Positions 1 through 6,299 of a stretch of DNA of 21,007 bases are shown in pieces. The stretch's first letter is position 1. The number at the start of each line of letters is the position of its first letter. The notes below the pieces were generated by a model, which made no database searches, was not told where the DNA came from, and saw only the letters and a list, made by a program, of their open reading frames with translations. Source of the stretch: Gemmatimonadota bacterium (GTDB lineage: Bacteria; Gemmatimonadota; Gemmatimonadetes; Gemmatimonadales; Gemmatimonadaceae); contig JARIET010000008.1 in NCBI GenBank assembly GCA_031127185.1, forward strand, positions 1 to 21,007, written 5' to 3'. The translations under genes were made by a program, and so were the position numbers.

Positions 1-2
1 TG

Positions 3-461
3 CGCGGTGTCACGCTTGCCATGAACGAGCCGGTCGGTGTGATCGGCATGGCAACACCCAACGAGGCGCCGCTGCTTGGATTAGTCTCCGTCGTGGCGCC
101 GGCACTTGCATTGGGAAACACCGTGGTCGCCATACCGAGCGAACCGCACCCGCTCGCGGTGACCGACTTCTATCAGGTGTTGGAGACGAGCGACCTGCCG
201 GGCGGCGTGGTGAACATCGTCACTGGCCACCGACACGAGCTGGCCAAGGTCCTCGCCGAACACGACGACGTGGATGCCATCTGGTGGTTTGGCGATTCGG
301 TGGGTGTGAAGGCCTGCGAGCTTGCCAGCTGCGGGAACATGAAGCAGACCTGGTGCGACTCCACACCACGCATGTGGACGGACCCAGCTGACGGCGAGGG
401 TCGCGAGTTTCTGCGCCACGCGACGCAGGTGAAGAACATCTGGATTCCGTACGGGGAGTAG
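3..461 (+). CDS. ALDH16-type aldehyde dehydrogenase, C-terminal end (5' truncated by window)
   Basis: The frame is open from the window edge, so this is the last 152 residues of a longer protein. It reads as the NAD-binding Rossmann part of an aldehyde dehydrogenase: an EPVGVIG strand, the APALALGNTVV helix/strand, a PSEPHPLA segment, LPGGVVNIVTG, and an aromatic FGDSVG where catalytic ALDHs have FTGS. After this the protein does not continue into the LELGGK and catalytic Cys region. It ends with GNMKQTW and a QVKNIWIPYGE tail. An abrupt end after the NAD fold is characteristic of the second, non-catalytic ALDH domain of ALDH16 proteins, which carry a catalytic and a pseudo-domain in tandem. 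The domain seen here cannot be catalytic by itself, since both the Glu-containing LELGG motif and the Cys loop are absent. The catalytic domain presumably lies upstream of the window. Substrate unknown. ALDH fold is confident; ALDH16 assignment is from memory of family C-termini. Confidence 0.8.
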   Translation, partial: RGVTLAMNEPVGVIGMATPNEAPLLGLVSVVAPALALGNTVVAIPSEPHPLAVTDFYQVLETSDLPGGVVNIVTGHRHELAKVLAEHDDVDAIWWFGDSVGVKACELASCGNMKQTWCDSTPRMWTDPADGEGREFLRHATQVKNIWIPYGE

Positions 462-476
462 CCACTCCCCGTACGG
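447..476. terminator. Perfect 13-bp inverted repeat between convergent genes
   Basis: The arms 447-459 and 464-476 are exact reverse complements (CCGTACGGGGAGT and its partner) around the 4-nt loop AGCC. The left arm contains the first base of the ALDH stop codon and the loop holds the other two. The next gene, at 492-713, converges on it, so one hairpin could end transcription from both sides. There is no U-rich tail on either strand, so factor-independent termination is probable but not certain; RNA-end protection is an alternative. Confidence 0.65.
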
Positions 477-491
477 TGGTGCCGGCTGGGG

Positions 492-713
492 TCAGCGTCC
501 GACCCCGTGTTTCCAGAGAAGCTGGCCGTACGCACGCTTGTCGCGCGTGCAATCGGCCCGCTGCGCCGGCGTCATCTTCCGCCAGATCTCGCAGGCAGGT
601 CCGAGCCCGCAGTAGCACTCTTCCATCGCCTGCCTGAGCTCAGCAATCTGCTCGTCGCGCGGCCGCGACGGGTCAATGAGGCTCGAGCGGCCCCTCATGA
701 TGAAGTCCACCAT
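492..713 (-). CDS. Small cysteine-containing protein, function unknown
   Basis: The product is a 73-residue protein that I do not recognise. The start at 713 is supported by an AGGAGG Shine-Dalgarno five bases upstream (724-719), the best ribosome site in the window. It has no signal peptide or membrane segment. Residues 16-32 (acidic, RDEQIAELRQAMEE) should form an amphipathic helix. Four cysteines lie at 33, 35, 41 and 55 (CxC, x5, C, x13, C), followed by a basic C-terminus ending WKHGVGR. This spacing could bind a metal or form disulfides, but no known zinc-finger pattern fits exactly. It is separated by about 240 bp from the pilus operon on the same strand, with a terminator-like hairpin between, so it is likely a separate transcription unit. 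No clear -35/-10 pair was found upstream. Confidence 0.65.
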   Translation of the reverse strand: MVDFIMRGRSSLIDPSRPRDEQIAELRQAMEECYCGLGPACEIWRKMTPAQRADCTRDKRAYGQLLWKHGVGR

Positions 714-718
714 GTCTG

Positions 719-724
719 CCTCCT
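719..724 (-). promoter_or_regulatory. Strong Shine-Dalgarno (AGGAGG) for the 73-aa small protein
   Basis: On the minus strand AGGAGG is followed by the 5-nt spacer CAGAC and then ATG at 713. This is a perfect anti-Shine-Dalgarno match at near-optimal distance. Most other genes here have weak or no Shine-Dalgarno, so it argues that this short ORF is expressed and fixes its start. Confidence 0.8.
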
Positions 725-845
725 GCCAGCCACGATATCAGCCGACGCTGCACCATCAGTTCACGGTGCTGCATGCGCAATAAGGGTTTCTGCGTCAGGG
801 ATTCTGATACGCCGGTTACGGCTCGCGCAGTTCCTGAAACGACCG

Positions 846-880
846 AAGGGCGCGGGAGGTCAGTTGACCGCCGCGCCCTT
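846..880. terminator. Strong GC hairpin downstream of the pilus operon
   Basis: The outer arms 846-855 (AAGGGCGCGG) and 871-880 (CCGCGCCCTT) pair perfectly over 10 bp. Inside, after a small internal bulge (GA opposite G), GGTC 858-861 pairs with GACC 866-869 around an AGTT loop. Read on the minus strand it lies about 73 nt past the pilC stop and is followed by CGGTCGTTTC, only mildly U-rich. It is the best candidate for the end of the comEA-pilB-pilT-pilC transcript and separates that operon from the small gene at 492-713. Confidence 0.6.
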
Positions 881-889
881 GGTCTATCA

Positions 890-952
890 AACCCTCACCT
901 CACAACCCTAAACCGTCAACCCTGAACTCTGAACCCTGAACTCCCAACTCAC
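890..952. repeat. Nine degenerate 7-bp tandem repeats abutting the pilC stop codon
   Basis: From 890 to 952 the plus strand divides into nine consecutive heptamers with consensus AACYCTG (for example AACCCTG at 918 and 932, AACTCTG at 925, AACTCCC at 939). The first two positions are A-A in eight of nine units. The array ends exactly at the base before the pilC stop codon (953-955). On the transcript strand it reads as repeats of (T/G)TCAGGGT type. A second 7-bp array with a different consensus lies between pilT and pilB, so this looks like a genome-level class of short intergenic tandem repeats resembling cyanobacterial STRR repeats. Function unknown. Confidence 0.85.
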
Positions 953-2149
953 CTATTGCACCGCGTTGATCATGTCGAAGATCGGCAGGTACATCGCGAC
1001 GACCATGCCGCCGACGACGACGCCGAGGAATACGATCATCACCGGTTCGAGCAGAGAGAGGAGATTGCTGACGGCCGCGTCGACTTCTTCATCGTAGAAG
1101 TCGGCGATCTTCGAGAGCATTTCGTCGAGACCGCCCGTCTGTTCACCGACGGCGATCATCGAGATCACCATCGGCGGAAAAACTGCGCTCTTAGCCAGCG
1201 GTGCGGCGATCGTGTCACCGCCGGCGATCGAGGCGCGGCTCGCCATGATCGCATCCTGAATCACGCGGTTACCAGCCGTCTTCGCCGTGATCTCCAGGCC
1301 GTCCAGGATGCTCACGCCAGAGCTGATGAGCGTACCCAGCGTCCGCGTGAATCGCGACACGGCCGATTTCCTGAGCACATCGCCGAGCACAGGGAAGGCC
1401 AGCAGCGCCTTGTCAACGTTGAAGTGCCCGGCCGGGGTCGCGTAGTAACGCTTAAACGCCTGGAAGCCGATGTAGCCGCCGAGGCCGAACATCCACCAAC
1501 CGTCCCGGAGGATCTGCGACAACTTGACGACGATACGCGTCGGAAGCGGCAACACGAGATTGACGCTCTCGAACATCGACTGGAAGACAGGAATGACGAA
1601 GATGAGCAGTACGCTGATCGCGATGGCGGCGACGCTGAAGATCACGCCGGGGTAGATCATCGCGCCTTTCACCTTCCGCACCAGCGCGTCGTTCTTTTCC
1701 ATGAACGTCGCGAGGCGCATCAGGATGGTGTCGAGAATACCGCCCGCTTCGCCAGCGGCCACCATGTTCACGTAGAGGTCGCTGAAGGCCTTGGGATGCT
1801 TGCCCAGTGCGTCGGCCACCGTGTGACCCGACTCGACGTCGAACACCACCTGCCGCGTCACGGCCGAGAGCGCCTTGTTCTCGGTCTGTTTTGAGAGAAT
1901 GTCGAGGGCCTGCACGAGCGGCAGACCGGAGTTGATCATCGTCGAGAACTGTCGCGTGAAGATCACGACGTCTCGCATGGGAATCGGGCCGGTCGTCTTC
2001 TGTTTGGACTTGGCGGCCTCTTCGACCTTCACGACGTTCAGCCGCATCTTGCGCAGCTGCTGGACGACGTCCTCTCTGTTCGTCGCCTCGATCGTGTCGG
2101 ACTTGATCGTGCCCTTGGCGTCGCGGGCGGTGTACGTAAACGTCGGCAT
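953..2149 (-). CDS. pilC: Type IV pilus inner-membrane platform protein PilC
   Basis: This 398-residue GspF/PilC-family protein has the usual length. It forms the polytopic inner-membrane platform that couples the PilB and PilT motors to the growing pilus. The N-terminus is the typical short beta region (FTYTARDAKG), followed by two homologous GspF domains at about 60-190 and 262-395. Each carries the hallmark motif: GEAGG at 133-137 and GEQTGG at 335-340. Membrane helices are visible at about 168-190, 216-232 and 369-392. The start is supported by AGAGG six bases upstream (2160-2156). It is the last gene of the comEA-pilB-pilT-pilC run, 64 bp after pilT. A general-secretion GspF is the main alternative, but the adjacent PilT retraction ATPase favours a pilus. 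Confidence 0.95.
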   Translation of the reverse strand: MPTFTYTARDAKGTIKSDTIEATNREDVVQQLRKMRLNVVKVEEAAKSKQKTTGPIPMRDVVIFTRQFSTMINSGLPLVQALDILSKQTENKALSAVTRQVVFDVESGHTVADALGKHPKAFSDLYVNMVAAGEAGGILDTILMRLATFMEKNDALVRKVKGAMIYPGVIFSVAAIAISVLLIFVIPVFQSMFESVNLVLPLPTRIVVKLSQILRDGWWMFGLGGYIGFQAFKRYYATPAGHFNVDKALLAFPVLGDVLRKSAVSRFTRTLGTLISSGVSILDGLEITAKTAGNRVIQDAIMASRASIAGGDTIAAPLAKSAVFPPMVISMIAVGEQTGGLDEMLSKIADFYDEEVDAAVSNLLSLLEPVMIVFLGVVVGGMVVAMYLPIFDMINAVQ

Positions 2150-2213
2150 CAGTTACCTCTGGAAACGTATGACAGAGGAGCGCGGGCGAACGCGGACAGT
2201 GACTGGCGTGGCA

Positions 2214-3386
2214 TCATCGGCGGCCCGGAGGTCCGCCGGGTCCGCCGGGAGATCCCGGCTTGCCTGGCTGTGCGGGGCCCGTGTCTCCTTCGACCGGCGA
2301 CTTGCCGATCATCCGCAGGAACTCGTTCGGATCGCTCGAGACTCGCAAGCACTCATCTTCGTCGACTTCGCGCGACATGTACAGGGCGTAGAGGGCGTCG
2401 TTCAGCGTCTGCATGCCGTGCTTTTTGCCGGCCTGCATGGACGAGTAGATCTGGTGAATCTTGTCGTCGCGGATCATGGCGCGGATCGCGGGCGTGACCA
2501 CGAGGATTTCGCACGCCATCGCGCGCCCCTTGCCGCCCTTCTTGGCCAGCAGGGTCTGCGTCACGATGCCTTCGAGCACAAACGACAACTGGGCGCGCAC
2601 CTGGGCCTGCTGGTGACTCGGAAAGACGTCGATGATACGGTTGATCGACTCAGCGGCCGAATTGGTGTGCAGCGTCGCGAACGCCAAGTGGCCGGTTTCG
2701 GCGATGGTCAGGCCGGCGTGGATCGTCTCCTGATCGCGCATTTCGCCCACGAGCACTACGTCGGGATCTTCACGCAGTGCGTACTTGAGCGCCGATGCAA
2801 ACGACTTGGTGTCCGTGCCCACTTCGCGCTGGTTGATGATGCAACCCTGATGCTTGTGGATGAACTCGATCGGATCCTCAACCGTGAGGATATGTCCCTT
2901 GCGTTCCTTGTTGATCTTGTCGATGAGCGCAGCAAGCGTCGTGGATTTGCCCGAACCCGTGGGGCCGGTGATCAGCACCAGTCCGCGTGGCTTGTCGGCC
3001 ATACGCGTGATGGCGGCCGGGAGCTTCAGCTGATCGGCGGTCTTGATCGTGATGGGAATCTGCCGCATCACCATGGAGACACAGCCACGCTGCTTGAAGC
3101 AGTTGCCACGGAAACGTGCGAGGTTCTGGATGCCGAACGAGAAGTCGAGTTCGTCCTCCATTTCGAAACGCTTCTTCTGCTGCTCCGTGAGCACCGAATA
3201 CGCGACCTGCAGCGTGTCCTTTGGCGTGAGCACATAGGGGTTCTTCGACGACGTGATGTCGCCGTCGATCCGCATCTTGGCGCATTCGCCAGCTGTGATG
3301 TGCAGGTCGGAGGCGTTACGCTCGATGACTTCCTCGAGCAGAGCGCGGAGGTTGACGTTGGGCTGGGCTGTGCCAGGTGCGGTCAT
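2214..3386 (-). CDS. pilT: Pilus retraction ATPase PilT, with a Gly/Pro-rich C-terminal tail
   Basis: This hexameric cytoplasmic ATPase depolymerises type IV pili and powers twitching and DNA uptake. Of 390 residues, 1-130 form the N-terminal PAS-like domain (ASDLHITAGE at 25-34). Walker A is GPTGSGKS at 141-148, the Asp box lies around VEDPIEF (169-175), Walker B is VVLVGEMRD at 210-218 and the His box is LATLH-like (GHLAFATLHTNSA, 232-244). The PilT-specific AIRNLIRE motif appears as AIRAMIRDD at 300-308. The family is usually about 345-370 residues. The extra length is a tail from about 365 rich in Gly and Pro (GKPGSPGGPGGPPGRR), reminiscent of collagen-like repeats and basic at the end. 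No Shine-Dalgarno is visible before ATG 3386; the upstream gap is filled by 7-bp repeats, so translation may depend on coupling or a leaderless mechanism. Confidence 0.96.
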   Translation of the reverse strand: MTAPGTAQPNVNLRALLEEVIERNASDLHITAGECAKMRIDGDITSSKNPYVLTPKDTLQVAYSVLTEQQKKRFEMEDELDFSFGIQNLARFRGNCFKQRGCVSMVMRQIPITIKTADQLKLPAAITRMADKPRGLVLITGPTGSGKSTTLAALIDKINKERKGHILTVEDPIEFIHKHQGCIINQREVGTDTKSFASALKYALREDPDVVLVGEMRDQETIHAGLTIAETGHLAFATLHTNSAAESINRIIDVFPSHQQAQVRAQLSFVLEGIVTQTLLAKKGGKGRAMACEILVVTPAIRAMIRDDKIHQIYSSMQAGKKHGMQTLNDALYALYMSREVDEDECLRVSSDPNEFLRMIGKSPVEGDTGPAQPGKPGSPGGPGGPPGRR

Positions 3387-3394
3387 TTAAGAGC

Positions 3395-3429
3395 CGTAGG
3401 TGGTGGACGGTAGACGGTAGGCAGTGGAC
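3395..3429. repeat. Five degenerate 7-bp tandem repeats in the pilB-pilT gap
   Basis: Plus-strand units of exactly seven bases run from 3395 to 3429 (CGTAGGT, GGTGGAC, GGTAGAC, GGTAGGC, AGTGGAC), consensus GGTRGAC. They fill most of the 53-bp gap between the pilB stop and the pilT start and leave no obvious Shine-Dalgarno for pilT. The unit differs from that of the array after pilC, but the period is the same. Confidence 0.75.
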
Positions 3430-3439
3430 AGATGCGCGA

Positions 3440-5272
3440 TCAGGCAGAGGTCTCGCGAATGACCTGCTCGAGCGGTACCACACCCTTCAGGACCTTCAGC
3501 CAGCCGTCCATGCGCAACGTGAGCATGCCCTGATCGATGGCGCCGTCGCGAATTTCCGCGGCGCCGACATTCTGCAGGATGAGCTTGCGGAGCGCGGGCG
3601 TCATGAACATCACTTCGTAGAGTCCCTGGCGGCCCTTCGTTCCGCTGCCGCCACACTGGTCGCAGCCCGTGCCCTTGAAGAAGGGGAGCTCGCCGATCTT
3701 CGTCTTGAGCGAGAGGTTCGTCAGGAAGGGAATGGCGTCCTTGTGTGCGCGCTCCTTGGCATTCAGGAGTGCTTCCTCGGTGAAGCGCAATGAATCGAGG
3801 GTCGTGTCCGCCTTCACCTTGGCGGTCTCCAGCTCAATGTCGTCGGGCTGGTACTTCACCTTGCAGTTCGGGCAGATGCGTCGCACGAGGCGCTGCGCGA
3901 GCACGAGGTTGAGGGCGGAACTGACGTTGAAGGGCTCGAGGCCCATGTCCATCAGTCGCGTCACCGTCTCCGGCGCCGAGTTCGTGTGCAGCGTCGAGAG
4001 CACCATGTGCCCCGTGAGCGCCGCCTTGATGGCGATGCCACCTGTTTCCAGGTCACGGATTTCGCCGACCATGATGATGTTCGGGTCTTGCCGAAGGAAC
4101 GCCTTCAGCGCGGCGGCGAAGGTCATGCCGATTTCGTTCCGCACGAGCACCTGGTTGACGCCAAACAGGTTGTACTCGACGGGGTCCTCGGCGGTCATGA
4201 TGTTCGTGTCGATCGTGTTGACCTTGGAGAGACACGAATACAACGTCGTCGTTTTGCCGGAACCTGTTGGGCCGGTGACGAGCACCATTCCGTACGGATT
4301 GCTGACCGCCTCCATCAACTCGCGCTCGGCGCGCTTTTCGATGCCGAATTTCTCGAGGTCGAGCGTCAGGTTGCCCTTGTCAAGAATCCGGAGGACGATT
4401 TTTTCACCGAACAGGGTGGGCAGCGTCGACACGCGATAGTCGATCACCTTCTTGCCCATCTTGATCTTGATGCGGCCGTCCTGCGGCACGCGTCGCTCGG
4501 CAATGTTGAGCGACGAGAGAATCTTGAATCGTGAAACCAGCGCCGCCTGCATCTTCTTGGGCGGCTTCATGATTTCGGTGAGTGCGCCGTCAATGCGGTA
4601 GCGCACCCGAATGTCGTGTTCAAAGCACTCGAAGTGGATGTCAGAGGCGCCCTTCTTCACGGCGTCGGTGAGAATGCCGTTGATCAGCTTCACGACCGGT
4701 GCATCGTCGACAGCGGCAGCCAGCGCCGCCTGCGACATCTCCTCTTCCTTTTCCTCGACGACCTCGGCGTCTTCTTCGCCCTCCGCCGTGATCTCGTCGA
4801 GCAGGGCCGACATCTGCACGTCGGCCGCAGACTCGTAGTTTTTCTCGATCGCGTTCCGGAGTGTGAACTCCCCGGCGATCACGGGGACGATGTCGTACCG
4901 GGTGATGAACTTCAGGTCGTCGATGACGGCGAAGTTCGTCGGGTCGGCCATCGCGACGGTGAGCACGCGCCCATCGCGCTTGAGCGGCAGCACGAGGTTC
5001 TTCACCGCGAGATCGGACGGAATCAGCTTCACGAGCTTCGGGTCGGCCTCGAACTTCGAAAGGTCGACCGCCGGCATCTTGTATTGGCGCGCCAGCGACT
5101 TAGTGAGCTCGATTTCCTGGATGAAGCCAAGCTTCACCAGGTTGTAGCCCACCCGTGTGCCGTTTTGACGCTGTTCCTGGAGCGCCTTATCCAGCTGCTC
5201 CTTGGAAATCATCCCCTCTTTCAGGAGGAGATCGCCAATTCGTTCGCTGCTGCTCGGGACGGGTGTTGCCAT
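3440..5272 (-). CDS. pilB: Type IV pilus extension ATPase PilB
   Basis: This is the 610-residue assembly motor that drives pilin polymerisation through PilC. The N-terminal MshEN/GspE-N domain (about 5-145, starting ERIGDLLLKEGMI) is followed by a very acidic linker (164-178, mostly Glu/Asp) and the ATPase core. The core has Walker A GPTGSGKT at 334-341, VEDPVEY-type Asp box around 361-368, Walker B IIMVGEIRD at 398-406, and LSTLHTNSA after it. The zinc-binding tetracysteine is present as CPNC (467-470) and CDQC (537-540). The 66 residues between the pairs are longer than I would expect for the family. I chose ATG 5272 rather than the ATG 57 bases upstream because the conserved N-terminal domain begins at once and a GGAG precedes it, though only two bases away. 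The window lies within a pilus operon, which makes GspE unlikely. Confidence 0.95.
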   Translation of the reverse strand: MATPVPSSSERIGDLLLKEGMISKEQLDKALQEQRQNGTRVGYNLVKLGFIQEIELTKSLARQYKMPAVDLSKFEADPKLVKLIPSDLAVKNLVLPLKRDGRVLTVAMADPTNFAVIDDLKFITRYDIVPVIAGEFTLRNAIEKNYESAADVQMSALLDEITAEGEEDAEVVEEKEEEMSQAALAAAVDDAPVVKLINGILTDAVKKGASDIHFECFEHDIRVRYRIDGALTEIMKPPKKMQAALVSRFKILSSLNIAERRVPQDGRIKIKMGKKVIDYRVSTLPTLFGEKIVLRILDKGNLTLDLEKFGIEKRAERELMEAVSNPYGMVLVTGPTGSGKTTTLYSCLSKVNTIDTNIMTAEDPVEYNLFGVNQVLVRNEIGMTFAAALKAFLRQDPNIIMVGEIRDLETGGIAIKAALTGHMVLSTLHTNSAPETVTRLMDMGLEPFNVSSALNLVLAQRLVRRICPNCKVKYQPDDIELETAKVKADTTLDSLRFTEEALLNAKERAHKDAIPFLTNLSLKTKIGELPFFKGTGCDQCGGSGTKGRQGLYEVMFMTPALRKLILQNVGAAEIRDGAIDQGMLTLRMDGWLKVLKGVVPLEQVIRETSA

Positions 5273-5328
5273 CGCTCCGTCTAGTGTCCGGTGAGTGGGC
5301 CGCGGCCGGCGGAAATGCCCCGCGCACA

Positions 5329-5334
5329 ACTATA
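5329..5334 (-). promoter_or_regulatory. Possible -10 element (TATAGT) upstream of pilB
   Basis: In the 113-bp gap between the comEA-like stop and pilB, the minus strand carries TATAGT, one mismatch from the sigma-70 -10 consensus, inside an otherwise GC-rich stretch. It would give a start near 5322 and a leader of about 50 nt before ATG 5272. No good -35 hexamer is found 16-18 bp upstream, so an internal pilB promoter is only suggested. Confidence 0.3.
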
Positions 5335-5385
5335 AAGCGGGAACCGGCACCTGAGGGGTGAAGCTGCCCACCGGTTTGAGGTGTG

Positions 5386-6114
5386 TCAAGGACGGGAGGC
5401 ACGCCCGCGGCGGGGCCGCACGGGCGGGTTATGCGGTTGGGCAAGGGCCGCCCGCGAAAACGTCACGAATGGCGCGATCCTGGCAGCGAGACCCGGGCCG
5501 ATCCCGCGAACGCGCTGGAGCCCGGTCAGGGACCCGAACGGCCCACGGGCGGTGCGTTCGGCGACAATCCGCGCTGCTAGCGCATCGCCGATCCAGGGCA
5601 GGCCCGCGATGGCGTCCGCCCCTGCGATGTCGAGGTCAACGGTCAGGCCGCGACTGGCCCCGATTCGGGACGCTGAGGCCGCGTCAGGCCCGATCCCAGC
5701 CACGGCCGCTCCAGGGCCGGCCGCAGATCGGTACGCCGGTGCGAGCCTTTCGGCTTCCTCTGCGGTTCGCTCACGTGCCTCGCGGTTGCTCGCCTCAACT
5801 GCGCGCCGACGCGCCTCATACACAGCGAGTGGGTTTTCCGGCGGCGGCGCCACATCGGCCGGGTCTGCGGCACTCGACATGGCGCGCATGGACGCCCCGC
5901 GCCCCTCACCGGTGATCTTCTTCGGCGCTCGCGAACGCACGCGCGTGCCCGCGACGGCGGAATCGACCGCTGCGATCTGTCGGTCCAGCCCGGCGTGGCC
6001 GCCCGGGGATGCGTCACCTGACCGGTCGAGCGCGGTAAACCCGCGCGCGGTCACGCCAAGCGCAGCGAGGGCAGCAAGGAAAAGCAGGGCGCGGCGTTCG
6101 GCAGGCGTGGGCAC
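5386..6114 (-). CDS. comEA: ComEA-like helix-hairpin-helix DNA-binding protein
   Basis: This 242-residue protein has an N-terminal hydrophobic segment (residues 9-24, LLFLAALAALG...) after a basic start, consistent with a signal anchor. A long Ala/Arg/Glu-rich linker with a predicted helix at about 95-125 follows. The C-terminal domain starts VDLDIAGADAIAGLP (159-173). It has two helix-hairpin-helix motifs, LPWIGDALAARI (172-183) and VRGIGPGLAARI (202-213), and PFGSLTGLQRV between them, exactly the ComEA layout. ComEA proteins bind incoming duplex DNA in the periplasm and ratchet it inward after pilus retraction. The tail after 222 is basic and Pro-rich. The start is a GTG with no Shine-Dalgarno, so the N-terminus is uncertain. 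The gene lies 113 bp upstream of pilB on the same strand, linking the pilus genes to DNA uptake. Confidence 0.82.
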   Translation of the reverse strand: MPTPAERRALLFLAALAALGVTARGFTALDRSGDASPGGHAGLDRQIAAVDSAVAGTRVRSRAPKKITGEGRGASMRAMSSAADPADVAPPPENPLAVYEARRRAVEASNREARERTAEEAERLAPAYRSAAGPGAAVAGIGPDAASASRIGASRGLTVDLDIAGADAIAGLPWIGDALAARIVAERTARGPFGSLTGLQRVRGIGPGLAARIAPFVTFSRAALAQPHNPPVRPRRGRASRP

Positions 6115-6299
6115 ATCAGCAACATCAACATGAACTCAGCATTGCGCACCACCAAATCCACCGGCGGCCAAGCGTGGTATTGCACATAGGCAAGGACCCA
6201 AGGCGAGCCTGAATGCGCGAGGCGCATCGAGCCGACGCGCGGACAGCAATGCGCAGCTCGACGCGAGTGGCAAGCGTTCGCCCGACCCAACTGACGCAC
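6115..6299 (-). other. Gap between the GT-like ORF and comEA; no feature resolved
   Basis: These 185 bp carry no recognisable gene, promoter or terminator. The frame of the upstream ORF continues past its stop at 6300 for about 80 codons without homology that I recognise. It could be the decayed remainder of a longer gene or simply the comEA leader. Confidence 0.4.

Noticed and set aside
507..911. Plus-strand frame of 134 codons
   Set aside because: It overlaps the small gene with the strong Shine-Dalgarno, the terminator hairpin and the heptamer array; its end is repeat-derived.
956..3413. Plus-strand open frames of 312 and 512 codons opposite pilC and pilT
   Set aside because: They mirror the real genes' codon pattern, contain no recognisable motif, and lack ribosome sites.
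5273..5329. Upstream ATG at 5329 for pilB
   Set aside because: The extra 19 residues are not PilB-like and include the possible -10 element; ATG 5272 is followed directly by the family N-terminus.
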